Below, one piece after another: positions 15,836-24,944 of a DNA stretch of 64,000 bases (within the stretch, counting starts at the first letter, position 1; every line of letters begins with the position of its first letter). The notes under the pieces were generated by a model that saw only the letters and a list, made by a program, of their open reading frames with translations, ran no database searches and was not told where the DNA came from. The translations under genes and the position numbers were made by a program. Source of the DNA: CAWDVB01 sp963824105 (GTDB lineage Bacteria; Actinomycetota; Actinomycetes; Propionibacteriales; Nocardioidaceae); the NCBI GenBank assembly GCA_963824105.1, contig CAWGNN010000010.1, forward strand, positions 1 to 64,000, read 5' to 3'.

Positions 15836-17325
15836 GGCGACTCCTCGGAGGTTAGTGGGTTGAGGGCCAAGCGGATCGCGTCATGCCGCGCGCAGACGCG
15901 GTCCCACATTTCCCGCCGGCCCGGATCGGGGTGGATCTGCTCTTGCTCGGAGGGGGGCCGTGCTATCCGCTCGCCCACCGCGATCGCGGCGATCCTGGCT
16001 GCCCCTGCAGCGGAGTAGTCGGTCCCACCCTGCGCGGGCGCGTGGACCACGCGATGGCAGGCATCAGCCAGTTCGGTCCGGAACCGCGGGTCGTTGCTCG
16101 CCCCACCGGCCACCAGGACGGGTCCGTTGATGTCTTGCTCTTGGAGTATCTCGAGGCATCGCTTGCTCTCGACGACGATCCCGGTGAGCAGGCCACGGGC
16201 CATGTGACTGGGCTTCGTGCTCAGGCTCAGTCCGGAGACGGCTCCGGTGAGCCGTGGGTCCCAAAGTGCGCCCTGCTCTCCGGGAGCTAGGTAGGGAAGG
16301 AAGGTCGGAGCCTCGTCGACGGGTACGTCGGCGGCGAGGTCGGCCAGTTCGTTCTCGTCGTCCAGCCGGAGGAGTCCGGCGAGCCAGCGGGCGGAGCTCC
16401 CGGTGGCGAGGAGGTCCATCTCCATGCCGATGCCCTCCATCCCCGCGAGCGGGGTCCCGATGTAGCGGTGCATCGGATCCGGTCCCCAATCATCGGCAAT
16501 GCCGATGATTGCCGTACTCGTCCCCGCGATGTAGGCGACGTCCCCCGGTGCCGCCCCGAGCCCGAACGCTCCCAGGACCGAGTCAGCACCGCCAACGCAG
16601 ACCGGGATCCCGGCAGGCAGGCCACATTCCCGAGCCACCTCGCGGCGCAGGGGGAAGGCGGTCTCCGACGGCACCACCGGCGGGAGTGCAGGCAGGGGAG
16701 CGCCGGAGAGATCGGCTGCAAGATCGAGGAGCGGCTGGTGCCACTGCCCGGTGTCGAGCCGGTAGGCACCCACTCCTGTCGCCGTGCTGGGGTCGGTGGC
16801 AACTTCGCTGGTGAGCCAGGCGAGGAGCCAGTCCTTGGCGCCGAGGAGGAGAGCGATCTCTCCATGCTGATCGGTACGCGACAGGAGACCGAGGTACATG
16901 GGCAACAGGTAGCGGCCGTCCAGCCATTGCCCCGTGAGCCGGTAGATCTCGTCCGCACCAGCTCCGTCACTGAGGCGAGCCCCGTGGCTCTCGGCCCGGG
17001 AGTCCTGCCAGGTGATGGCCGGTGCCAGCGGCCGGGCCTGGCGGTCGGCAACGACGAGGGTGGGGATCATGGCAGAAAGGCCCAGCGCGCGGATGCTTCC
17101 GGACTCTCCGACCGCTGCTGACACCGTGGCCAGCGCCTCGATGCAGGCTCGGGCCCAGGCCCGGGGGTCTTGTTCGTAGGCTCCCGCTGCCGGGCTCTCG
17201 GTCGGGTAGCGGGCATCGGCTCGCGCGATGACGTCGCCGTCAGCGCCCAGGGCAACGGCTTTGAGACCCGACGTACCGAGGTCCAGACCAACAAAGACAT
17301 CGCCGGCTGCTGGGGTCCGGTTCAC
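15832..17325 (-). CDS. FGGY-family carbohydrate kinase
   Basis: A 497-aa kinase. VFVGLDLGTSGLKAVAL (about 10-26) is the ATP phosphate-1 motif; CVGGADSVLGAFGLG carries the catalytic Asp; AGTSTAIIG is phosphate-2; VLVAGGASNDPRF is the adenosine motif. Overall it is closest in shape to xylulokinases, but FGGY substrates vary (polyols, ketoses). Translationally coupled to the SIS gene (4-bp overlap) and 23 bp from the aminotransferase stop, it should phosphorylate the intermediate that the SIS protein uses. Confidence 0.85.
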   Translation of the reverse strand: MNRTPAAGDVFVGLDLGTSGLKAVALGADGDVIARADARYPTESPAAGAYEQDPRAWARACIEALATVSAAVGESGSIRALGLSAMIPTLVVADRQARPLAPAITWQDSRAESHGARLSDGAGADEIYRLTGQWLDGRYLLPMYLGLLSRTDQHGEIALLLGAKDWLLAWLTSEVATDPSTATGVGAYRLDTGQWHQPLLDLAADLSGAPLPALPPVVPSETAFPLRREVARECGLPAGIPVCVGGADSVLGAFGLGAAPGDVAYIAGTSTAIIGIADDWGPDPMHRYIGTPLAGMEGIGMEMDLLATGSSARWLAGLLRLDDENELADLAADVPVDEAPTFLPYLAPGEQGALWDPRLTGAVSGLSLSTKPSHMARGLLTGIVVESKRCLEILQEQDINGPVLVAGGASNDPRFRTELADACHRVVHAPAQGGTDYSAAGAARIAAIAVGERIARPPSEQEQIHPDPGRREMWDRVCARHDAIRLALNPLTSEESP

Positions 17326-17348
17326 ATGGCGCTCCGTGGGCTCAGTTC

Positions 17349-18695
17349 TCAGACTTCCTTCGCCAAGACTTGCAGGGACTCCTGCGCCGCAGCGAGCGTC
17401 TGGTCGATGTCATTGTCGCTGTGGACCAGGGAGACGAACAGGTTCTCGTACTGGCTGGGGTGGAATAGGACGCCTCGCAGGAACATCTCCTGGTACCACC
17501 GCGTGAAGCTCCGCTCGTCGGCGTAGGCGTAGGCGTCGCGCCAGTTGCGGATGGGGTGCTCGGAGAACCAGAGCTGGAAGACGGTGCCCAGCCCTTCGAC
17601 CCGAACGGGGAGCCCGGCGTCTTCGGCCGCTACCCGAAGCCCTTCTGCGAGTCGGTCGCCGAGCGCCCGCTGGCGTTCGTAGAGCCCGGGCTCCGCCAGG
17701 ACGTCCATGGTCGCCGACACCGCGGCGCACTGCACAGCGTTGGCGTTGTAGGTCCCGGAGTGTGAGTACCTGCCGTCGGCGATCATCCCCATCACCTCGC
17801 GGTTACCCCCGAGGGCTGCCACCGGGAATCCGCCGCCGAGGCCCTTGGCCAGCGTGGTGAGGTCCGGTGTCACACCGAACCACTCTTGGGCGCCGCCACG
17901 GCAGAAGCGGAAGCCGGTGATCACCTCGTCGAAGATGAGCAGGCTGCCGTGTTCCTGGGTGAGCCTGCGCAGGAGCTCCAGGTATCCGGGCTCGGGCAGG
18001 ATGCAGCCGGTGTTGAAGACGGCGGCCTCGGTGATGACCGCGGCGATCTCGTGACCGCGCTCGGTCATGACGCGCGTGATGCTCTCCGGGTCGTTCCAGG
18101 TGAGGACGATGAGCGTGTCTGACAGCTCCAGCGGAACCCCCGGGCCCGCGGCGACGGGGCGCGGCGAACCTGCCGGCCCGGCAAGGGAGGGATCGACGTG
18201 GTTGCTCCAGTACACCGTGTCCTGCCACCCGTGGTAGTGCCCCTCGAATCGAACGATGACCCGGCGCCCGGTGAAGGCTCGGGCGAGTCGTACGGCGCTG
18301 CCCACCGCCTCGCTCCCGGAGTTGGTGAATCGCACCATCTCGATACCGGGGACCGCGTCGACGACCTTCTGCGCCGCTTCGAGCTCGAGCTCGTAGGGGA
18401 GGCCCGGGCAGGTCCCGAACTCGCTGATCGCGTCCACCACCGCCTGGGTCACCACCGGGTTCCGGTGGCCCAGGATCATCGGCCCGAGTCCGAGGAGGTA
18501 GTCGACGTACTCGTTGCCGTCAGCGTCGGTGAGACGAGATCCCGTTCCCTGCGCAATGAACGGCGGGTAGGGCTCCCACCCGAACTTCACGGTTCGCGCA
18601 CTGCTGCCTGCGCCACCGGGGATCACGTCCTTGGCGCGTTCGAACAGCGCTCGCGAACGGGCAGTTCTGGTGGCGTACTGCTGCTCGAATGACAA
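17349..18695 (-). CDS. Class III aminotransferase, glutamate-1-semialdehyde aminomutase-like
   Basis: A PLP enzyme of 448 aa. FTNSGSEA (123-130), D256 in FDEVITGFR and K284 in TTLAKGLGGG are the expected PLP-binding residues. I take TTG at 18695 as start: AGAAGGAG lies 5 bp before it, whereas the ATGs at 18713 and 18731 have no ribosome site and fall in the operator-like region. A hemL for heme synthesis would not sit in a sugar/importer locus, so this is likely a catabolic aminotransferase or aminomutase. Divergent from the importer operon. Substrate unknown. Confidence 0.8.
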   Translation of the reverse strand: MSFEQQYATRTARSRALFERAKDVIPGGAGSSARTVKFGWEPYPPFIAQGTGSRLTDADGNEYVDYLLGLGPMILGHRNPVVTQAVVDAISEFGTCPGLPYELELEAAQKVVDAVPGIEMVRFTNSGSEAVGSAVRLARAFTGRRVIVRFEGHYHGWQDTVYWSNHVDPSLAGPAGSPRPVAAGPGVPLELSDTLIVLTWNDPESITRVMTERGHEIAAVITEAAVFNTGCILPEPGYLELLRRLTQEHGSLLIFDEVITGFRFCRGGAQEWFGVTPDLTTLAKGLGGGFPVAALGGNREVMGMIADGRYSHSGTYNANAVQCAAVSATMDVLAEPGLYERQRALGDRLAEGLRVAAEDAGLPVRVEGLGTVFQLWFSEHPIRNWRDAYAYADERSFTRWYQEMFLRGVLFHPSQYENLFVSLVHSDNDIDQTLAAAQESLQVLAKEV

Positions 18696-18708
18696 GGCGA
18701 CTCCTTCT

Positions 18709-18734
18709 GGCATACTGGGCATACAGACCATACT
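18709..18734. promoter_or_regulatory. Three CATAC repeats at 9-bp spacing (aminotransferase promoter)
   Basis: CATAC occurs at 18711-18715, 18720-18724 and 18729-18733, exactly every 9 bp, upstream of the TTG start of the aminotransferase. The first sits in GCATACTG, which recurs exactly at 18972-18979 in the importer promoter. A shared site for the GntR regulator encoded at 24945 is the simplest reading. Confidence 0.5.
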
Positions 18735-18966
18735 CTATTGTCTCGCGGAAAGAAACGTGAGGAGTTTGGTACGTCACTCTTCAGCCGTGGCGGGCCTGGC
18801 CCTCTAGTGCACGAGAAAGTCGCTAGGAACATAGCGATTCTCCCCGCTACTCGAGTTCCGCTCTGGTTCCAATGTCTGGTGCGGGTCCGGGGTTCGGAGC
18901 GCTCGGCGGTCGCGGCGATAGCGGCGGAGCCATTTCGGCGAGAAGTCGATCGATCCCTCAGGAACT

Positions 18967-18994
18967 ACACAGCATACTGTGTCTACCTTATGCT
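18967..18994 (+). promoter_or_regulatory. Palindrome and -10 box of the importer operon
   Basis: ACACAG-CATA-CTGTGT (18967-18982) is a 6-bp-arm inverted repeat containing GCATACTG, followed by TATGCT (18989-18994), a good -10 box, 38 bp before the start codon of the solute-binding protein. A regulator on the palindrome would occlude the -35 region. The rest of 18735-18966 shows no gene. Confidence 0.55.
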
Positions 18995-19032
18995 ACTGTC
19001 GCCGTCTACGTCCCGGTGGAAGGAAGGTCTTG

Positions 19033-20685
19033 ATGACTAGAGCGCTCGGCCGACGGCACGCAGCCGCGGCACTTGGGGCCCTGCTTGTGGTGTCGACCAT
19101 GGCCGGCTGTACGTCGCAACCGACCGCCAGTCCGCCGAGCTCCACGGGGGTGTCGAGCTCGGGTTCGGCTCCGAGCGGCTCGACTCCAGGACCGACGATC
19201 TCGGCGGTCCTCAGCACCGACCCGCCCTCGCTCGACCCCGCGAAGGGTTTCGACCCGACGTCGTGGTCGTTCATCCACGCAACCTTCGTCAGCCTGCTGA
19301 CGTTCAACGACTCCAACGAGGTCGTGCCCTGGGGCGCCACCGCGATGCCGACAGTGAGCGACAACGGGCTCGTGTACACGTTCACGCTCCGCCAAGGCAT
19401 GACCTTCACCGACGGGGAGCCGGTCACTGCTCAGGCGTATGCCGACGCGATCACGCGCATGCTCAACCCCAAGACTCGATCGCAACTGCAGGCCTTCTAT
19501 GAAGGGATCAAGGGGGCGAACGCCTACGTAGCGGGCACGGCCACCGATGTGAGCGGCATCAAGGTGTCGGGCACGGACACGATCTCCTTCACGCTGACCC
19601 AGCCCGACCGCACCTTCCTGGACGTCATGGCGATCCCGAACGCCTCCGCTGTCCCCCCGAACGTGATCGCGAGCAACTCCGCGAAGTTCGGGCTCAGCCC
19701 GGTCGGAGACGGACCGTACAAGATCGCGAACTACACGCCGGGTCAGCAGATCACGCTGGTCAAGAACCCCGACTACTTCGACGCCAGCTCTGTGCCGGCG
19801 CAGCAGATCAACATCACTCTCGGCCTGTCGCCGCAGACCGAGCTGCTACGGGTCGAGAACGGCCAGACCGACGTGATGATGGACAACCTGGACTCCCCCT
19901 CGTACCTGGCTGTCAAGAGCAACCCGAAGTACGCCAGCTACCTGCAACACTTCACCGCCATCGCGGACAACTACGTCGCGCTCAACATGCGCAAGGCTCC
20001 GTTCGACAACGAGCTGGTGCGTGAGGCGGCCGCCTACGCCGTGGACAACTCCCAGATCATCAAGTCGATCGCCGGGATGGGAACGCCGCTGACTCAGATC
20101 ATCGCTCCGGGGATGCCAGGCTTCGACCCCTCGGTGCAGCCCATCGCCTACGACCCGACGAAGGCGAAGAGCTTGCTGGCCCAAGCCGGCCATGCGAACG
20201 GAAGCGGGCTGCCCACGCTCACCTTCGCCGTCGCCAGCGGTGGCTTCACCGCGGGCAAGAATGTGGCGCAGGTGGTGCAACAGGACCTCCAGCAGGTCGG
20301 CTTCAAGGTTGAGCTCAAGGTGATGGCTCCCGGCGCGTTCCTCTCGTCGTTGGGTCAGTACCCGTTGACGATGGGGATCTATGGAATCGACTACCCCGAT
20401 CCGTACGACCTGATTGGTAGCCAGTTTGAGTGCTCGCAGATCGCCGCCGGAAACAACTGGCAGTACTACTGCGACCACTCGATCGACAAGCGGCTGAGCG
20501 CGTCTTTGCCGCTGTCGCTGAAGGCGGCCATCCCGGTCTACCAGAAGCTGCAGCAGGAGATCCTGTCGAGCTTCCCCTGGATCCCGCTCTACTACCCGAC
20601 TCTCTACTACTTTGTGAATCCAAAGCTGACGGGCTTCGGTGCGAACGCGTTGTACCCGTTCCTGTTCGCCAACTGGAGCAAGTGA
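19033..20685 (+). CDS. ABC solute-binding lipoprotein, family 5 (peptide/nickel type)
   Basis: A 550-aa lipoprotein: basic N-terminus, hydrophobic stretch and lipobox STMAGC (cleavage before Cys about 26), then a Ser/Pro/Thr-rich linker. The body shows the SBP_bac_5 pattern (LSTDPPSLDPAKGFDPTSW; VPWGATAMPTVSDNGLVYTF; GDGPYKIANYTPGQ). ATG at 19033 has AGGAAGG 5 bp before it. Outside-cell binding of an oligopeptide-like or cationic ligand for the permeases downstream. Given the aminotransferase and kinase divergent from it, the ligand may be an amino-sugar conjugate rather than a peptide (inference). Confidence 0.9.
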   Translation: MTRALGRRHAAAALGALLVVSTMAGCTSQPTASPPSSTGVSSSGSAPSGSTPGPTISAVLSTDPPSLDPAKGFDPTSWSFIHATFVSLLTFNDSNEVVPWGATAMPTVSDNGLVYTFTLRQGMTFTDGEPVTAQAYADAITRMLNPKTRSQLQAFYEGIKGANAYVAGTATDVSGIKVSGTDTISFTLTQPDRTFLDVMAIPNASAVPPNVIASNSAKFGLSPVGDGPYKIANYTPGQQITLVKNPDYFDASSVPAQQINITLGLSPQTELLRVENGQTDVMMDNLDSPSYLAVKSNPKYASYLQHFTAIADNYVALNMRKAPFDNELVREAAAYAVDNSQIIKSIAGMGTPLTQIIAPGMPGFDPSVQPIAYDPTKAKSLLAQAGHANGSGLPTLTFAVASGGFTAGKNVAQVVQQDLQQVGFKVELKVMAPGAFLSSLGQYPLTMGIYGIDYPDPYDLIGSQFECSQIAAGNNWQYYCDHSIDKRLSASLPLSLKAAIPVYQKLQQEILSSFPWIPLYYPTLYYFVNPKLTGFGANALYPFLFANWSK

Positions 20686-20697
20686 GCCGGGATACAG

Positions 20698-20751
20698 CGT
20701 GCGGGTGCCGAGAGATGCCTGCATGGGTGGCAAGCTCTCGCACCCCGCACG
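20698..20751. terminator. Intercistronic hairpin 1 after the binding-protein gene
   Basis: The arms 20698-20714 and 20735-20751 are complementary over about 17 bp with small bulges. It begins 13 bp past the stop codon. Together with the next hairpin it probably stabilises the upstream mRNA or partly terminates, giving more binding protein than permease. Confidence 0.6.
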
Positions 20752-20795
20752 CCCGTCAAGATAGGGCTGGCGATGGTGGATCAGAGAGTGCCTCC

Positions 20796-20830
20796 GTCCG
20801 CGCCGCGACCTAGTGGGTCGCGGCGCGGAC
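20796..20830. terminator. Intercistronic hairpin 2, perfect 15-bp stem
   Basis: GTCCGCGCCGCGACC (20796-20810) is exactly complementary to 20816-20830 around the loop TAGTG. No T-tract follows. It lies 85 bp before the permease start, so it is likely an attenuating or mRNA-protecting structure inside the importer operon. Confidence 0.65.
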
Positions 20831-20914
20831 GCGCGATGCTGATCGGTATGCCGCTCCTGACCCGGCGTGCGAGCGGTCCCTGTTCGCCGTGGGCCCTCAT
20901 GCCGGATGCGGTCG

Positions 20915-21832
20915 ATGGTGTTGACTGACAAGGACGTGACGGCTCCAGCAGCGGAGCACGGGACGGCCACGGGCCGGGCCAGGGTGCACCCCGTCCGGGA
21001 CGCCTTCAAAGAGGTGCTCACCAGGCCGGCTGGCATCGCCGGGGCCTTGCTGACGGTCGTCGTGGTGCTCGCTGCGGTGCTGGCGCCCTACATCTCTCCG
21101 CACGACCCGAACTTCCAGTTCAACTCGGGCCTCACCGCCGACGGGAGCCCTGTCGGCCCCAGCTCGATGTTCCTCCTCGGCGCCGACGCTCTCGGTCGGG
21201 ATGAGTTCAGTCGGCTTCTTTGGGGGCTGAGCAAGACACTGGAGATCTCGGTTGCCGCCAACGTCGTGGCGGCGGTGATCGGCGTAGCCGTGGGCTGCCT
21301 CGCCGGCTACTACCGAGGCTGGATCGACGCGATCCTCATGCGTCTCACCGAGGTGCTCATCGCCGTTCCGGCGATCCTGCTGGCCGCCTTCCTGGCAATC
21401 GTGGTCCGGCCCTCGCTCGTCTCGTTGATCCTCATCATCGGGGGAGTGAGCTGGTTCTACCTGGCCAGGATCGTGCGCGGCGAGGTGCTCTCGATCCGGC
21501 AGCGGGAGTTCGTTGACGCGGCGGTTCTCTACGGATCGAGCAGCGGCAGGATCATCTTCTTCCATGTCCTGCGCCAGGTGTGGTCGATTGTGATCGTCTA
21601 CTCGACCCTGCAGCTGTCGAACACCGCCACCTTTGTCGCGGCGATGTCCTTTGTGGGCGTCGGCATCCAGCCACCGACCGCATCTCTGGGGAACCTGATC
21701 GCCGACGGGAGTCTGTACTTGGAGAGCGTTCCCCGCCTGGCGATCGTCCCCGGTATTGCTCTGGGTCTCCTGGTCCTCGGCTTCAATCTCCTGGGCGACA
21801 GCCTCCATGACGCTTTGGAGAACCATGGCTAG
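20915..21832 (+). CDS. ABC importer permease, DppC-like
   Basis: About 305 aa; an OppC/DppC permease with a cytoplasmic N-terminus, first TM at about residues 40-65 and five more. The periplasmic LGADALGRDEFSRLLWG motif and the cytoplasmic coupling loop EFVDAAVLYGSSSGRIIFFHV are diagnostic. The start is uncertain: ATG 20906, ATG 20915 or GTG 20918 are all close and none has a strong ribosome site. It unusually precedes the DppB-type permease. Confidence 0.85.
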   Translation: MVLTDKDVTAPAAEHGTATGRARVHPVRDAFKEVLTRPAGIAGALLTVVVVLAAVLAPYISPHDPNFQFNSGLTADGSPVGPSSMFLLGADALGRDEFSRLLWGLSKTLEISVAANVVAAVIGVAVGCLAGYYRGWIDAILMRLTEVLIAVPAILLAAFLAIVVRPSLVSLILIIGGVSWFYLARIVRGEVLSIRQREFVDAAVLYGSSSGRIIFFHVLRQVWSIVIVYSTLQLSNTATFVAAMSFVGVGIQPPTASLGNLIADGSLYLESVPRLAIVPGIALGLLVLGFNLLGDSLHDALENHG

Positions 21833-21853
21833 GCGCGAAGGGCGGGCGCTCCG

Positions 21854-22783
21854 ATGACTCGTTACATCGTCAACCGGGTCATCGGCGGAGTCTTGGTGCT
21901 GTGGGGGATCGTCACGCTGGTGTTCGTCATCGGAGCTGTGCTTCCCATCAACGCAGCCAGGATCATCGCCGGCCCCAACGCGCCGGCATCGGTCGTCAAC
22001 AGCATCCACCAGCAGCTCGGCTTGGACTACCCGCTCCCCGTGCGGTACGCGCAATACCTGTGGCAGCTCGTCCACGGCTATCTGGGCCACTCCTACGCCA
22101 CGAACCAGGACGTCTCCCAGGCGCTCCTCCAGCGCCTGCCTTACACCCTGGAGCTGGTCACGCTCAGCGTGATCGCCGAGCTGCTGATCGGGGTGAGCCT
22201 GGCGGTCCTCGCGGCGGCACGCCGCCGCTCCGTATGGGACGGGTTCGCGAGCGTCACCGCCATGCTGGGCCTCACCGTGCCGAGCTTCTGGTTCGGCCTC
22301 GTGATGATCTACCTCCTCGGTTTCCGCTGGCCGATCTTCCCCCTGGGAGGGGTCACCGAGCCCGATTGGGTGGTGCTCCCGGCCTTCACCCTGGCGTTCA
22401 CCGGGGCCGCCTTCTACACGCGGATCGGAAGGGCGAGCTTGATCGAGGAGCTGGGGGAGGACTACGTCCGGACCGCGCGGTCCAAGGGCCTGCGACCGTC
22501 TCGGGTGCTGTTCGTCCATGCCCTGCGCAACGGGCTGCGACCGATCGTGACGATGGCCGGGCTGGACTTCGCCACCCTCATGGGAGGCGTGCTCGTCACT
22601 GAGCAGGTCTTCGGCATCCCCGGTCTCGGGTCGCTGGCGTGGACCGCCGTGCTTCAAAACGACCTGCCTATGCTCGAGGGGGTCGTCGTCGTGATCGGAG
22701 TCGTGATCGTGATCATGACTCTTCTGACCGACTTGGTGTACGCGTGGCTGGACCCGCGCGTAGTCGTCACGAAGGCGGGCTGA
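21854..22783 (+). CDS. ABC importer permease, DppB-like
   Basis: A 309-aa OppB/DppB permease: RYIVNRVIGGVLVLWGIVTLV begins TM1; the coupling loop EELGEDYVRTARSKGLRPSRV carries the EAA-type motif; the end (LLTDLVYAWLDPRV) is typical. Partner of the DppC-like protein in the inner membrane. Its stop abuts the ATG of the ATPase gene. Confidence 0.9.
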   Translation: MTRYIVNRVIGGVLVLWGIVTLVFVIGAVLPINAARIIAGPNAPASVVNSIHQQLGLDYPLPVRYAQYLWQLVHGYLGHSYATNQDVSQALLQRLPYTLELVTLSVIAELLIGVSLAVLAAARRRSVWDGFASVTAMLGLTVPSFWFGLVMIYLLGFRWPIFPLGGVTEPDWVVLPAFTLAFTGAAFYTRIGRASLIEELGEDYVRTARSKGLRPSRVLFVHALRNGLRPIVTMAGLDFATLMGGVLVTEQVFGIPGLGSLAWTAVLQNDLPMLEGVVVVIGVVIVIMTLLTDLVYAWLDPRVVVTKAG

Positions 22784-24898
22784 ATGCAAGCCACGGTGCA
22801 TGGACAGCCGGCCGAGAGCGGCCCCCCACTGCTGCAGGTGGAGGATCTGACGACCCAGATCACCACCCGCCAAGGGGTGGTGCGGGCCGTCAGCGGCGTC
22901 TCGATGAGCATCAACGCCGGTGAGACTCTGGCTCTGGTCGGCGAGTCGGGATGCGGCAAGACCATGACGGCCATGTCCATTGTCCGACTGCTTCCACCGG
23001 GCGCCCGCATCGTGGGTGGCTCGGTCCGCCTCGAGGGCCGCGATCTGGTGCCGCTCTCCGAGTCACGGATGCGGGGGGTGCGTGGGAGCGACATCGGCGT
23101 GGTCTTCCAGGACCCCATGACGAGCCTCAATCCCACGATGACCATCGGCCACCAGATTGGCGAGTCCGTACGGCGGCACCGGGGCGCGTCGCGGCGGCAA
23201 GCGATGAGACGAGCCGAAGAGGTCCTCGACCTGGTCGGGATGCCCCGTCCCTCCGAGAGGCTCGGCGAATACCCCCACCAGTTGTCAGGCGGGATGAGAC
23301 AGCGGGCCATGATCGCGGTCGCGCTGGCGTGCGAGCCGAAGCTGCTGATTGCGGACGAGCCGACCACGGCCTTGGACGTGACGATTCAGTCTCAGATCCT
23401 CGAGCTCCTGATCGACCTTCGCCAGCGGCTGGGGATGGGTCTTCTCCTCGTCACCCACGACATGGGCGTAGTCGCCGGGCATGCCGACCGAGTCGTCGTG
23501 ATGTACGCGGGCAAGGTTGCGGAGTCGGCGACCACCGACGGGGTCTTCGCCAACCCCCGGCACCGCTACACAGAGGCGCTGCTGGCGTCGGTGCCTCGGA
23601 TGGACCAGGACCGCTCGCAACGGCTGAGCTCCATCCCGGGGGTTCCTCCGGACCTGATCGAGCCTCCTCAGGCCTGCGCCTTCGCTCCCCGATGCGCCCA
23701 TGCCACCGAGGAGTGTCATGAAGGCGATCCGGTCCTCGAAGAGCACCCGCCGGGCCATGCGTACGCGTGCTTCCACCCGAGCCCGACCCGGGCCGATCTC
23801 AACTCCCAGCCGCCGACGCAGCACGAAGCGCAGGTCCGGTTGACCGCGGTGACTCCTGCCGTGGAGCGCACGGAGGCGGCTGCCCTCTTGGAGCTTTCGG
23901 GCGTCAGCCGCCGGTACCCGGTCCGGGCGGGCCTGTTCGGCCGGGGCGGCGGTGCCGTCCAGGCAGTCACCGATGTCTCGCTCTCCGTCCGACAGGGCGA
24001 GACCTTCGGGCTCGTCGGGGAGTCCGGGTGCGGGAAGAGCACCTTGAGCCGGCTGATCGTCGGGTTGGAGAATCCGGACGACGGCTCCGTCAGACTGAAC
24101 GGGACCTCGTTCGACACGATGACTCGCGAACAGCGGCGACAGCGGCGCCGTGAGGTGCAACTGGTGTTCCAGGACTCCTTCAGCGCGATGAACCCCAAGA
24201 TGCGGATCGGCTCCATCATGCGCGATCCGTTGCGGGTCCAACGGGTCGGTAGCCGGTCCGAACAACGGCAGCGCGTGACCGAGCTGCTCGACAGTGTCGG
24301 GCTCCCCGCCGGGGTGGTGGATCGGTTCCCCCACGAGCTTTCTGGTGGCCAGCGGCAACGGGTTGGATTCGCCCGTGCGCTGACCCTCAGCCCGAAGCTG
24401 GTCGTGGCCGACGAGCCCGTCTCGGCGCTGGACGTCTCGGTGCAGGCTCAGGTAATCAACCTCATGCAGTCGCTCCAGAGGGAGTTCGACCTCACCTACG
24501 TGTTGGTCTCCCACGACCTGTCAGTCGTCAGGTACGTCGCCGACCGAGTCGGCGTCATGTACCTCGGCCGACTCGTCGAGGTCGGCCCTTCGGGGGCTGT
24601 GTACGGCCACCCTGCCCATCCCTACACTGCCGCACTGCTCGCCTCGATCCCGATCCCCGACCCGCACATCGAGAGGGCAAAGTCGGGCATCGCGGTACGC
24701 GGCGAGCTCCCCTCGGCGATCGATCCGCCGTCAGGGTGCCCGTTCCATCCACGGTGCGAGCGGGCTCAGGATCGATGTGCCACCGAGGCCCCTCTTCTGC
24801 AAGGCTTTGGCCCGGGCCACTCGGCGGCTTGTCACTTCCCCCTGGACCAACCCATGGTTCGCGGTGAGGGCCGGGACTCGGTCACGGGAGCACACTGA
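22784..24898 (+). CDS. Fused double ATPase of peptide-type importer (DppD-DppF)
   Basis: A 704-aa protein with two full ATPase domains. Domain 1 has Walker A GESGCGKT (53-60), LSGGMRQR and Walker B LLIADEPTTALDV, followed by the oligopeptide-ATPase Cys region (ACAFAPRCAHATEEC). Domain 2 (from about residue 365) has GESGCGKST, LSGGQRQR, VVADEPVSALDV and a second Cys cluster (GCPFHPRCERAQDRC). Fusion gives a single-chain motor for the two permeases. Starts immediately after the DppB-like stop. Confidence 0.9.
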   Translation: MQATVHGQPAESGPPLLQVEDLTTQITTRQGVVRAVSGVSMSINAGETLALVGESGCGKTMTAMSIVRLLPPGARIVGGSVRLEGRDLVPLSESRMRGVRGSDIGVVFQDPMTSLNPTMTIGHQIGESVRRHRGASRRQAMRRAEEVLDLVGMPRPSERLGEYPHQLSGGMRQRAMIAVALACEPKLLIADEPTTALDVTIQSQILELLIDLRQRLGMGLLLVTHDMGVVAGHADRVVVMYAGKVAESATTDGVFANPRHRYTEALLASVPRMDQDRSQRLSSIPGVPPDLIEPPQACAFAPRCAHATEECHEGDPVLEEHPPGHAYACFHPSPTRADLNSQPPTQHEAQVRLTAVTPAVERTEAAALLELSGVSRRYPVRAGLFGRGGGAVQAVTDVSLSVRQGETFGLVGESGCGKSTLSRLIVGLENPDDGSVRLNGTSFDTMTREQRRQRRREVQLVFQDSFSAMNPKMRIGSIMRDPLRVQRVGSRSEQRQRVTELLDSVGLPAGVVDRFPHELSGGQRQRVGFARALTLSPKLVVADEPVSALDVSVQAQVINLMQSLQREFDLTYVLVSHDLSVVRYVADRVGVMYLGRLVEVGPSGAVYGHPAHPYTAALLASIPIPDPHIERAKSGIAVRGELPSAIDPPSGCPFHPRCERAQDRCATEAPLLQGFGPGHSAACHFPLDQPMVRGEGRDSVTGAH

Positions 24899-24944
24899 CT
24901 CAGCGTGGGGAGTGCGGCACTGCGGCAACGCACAGGAGGCGGAC

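Noticed and set aside
17349..18695. Heme-biosynthesis hemL
   Set aside because: The fold fits, but the kinase, SIS and importer context and absence of other hem genes favour a catabolic role; gene symbol not given.
20897..22873. 658-codon minus-strand frame opposite the importer permeases
   Set aside because: Composition is His/Asp/Arg-rich antisense type; the plus strand encodes two clear permeases.
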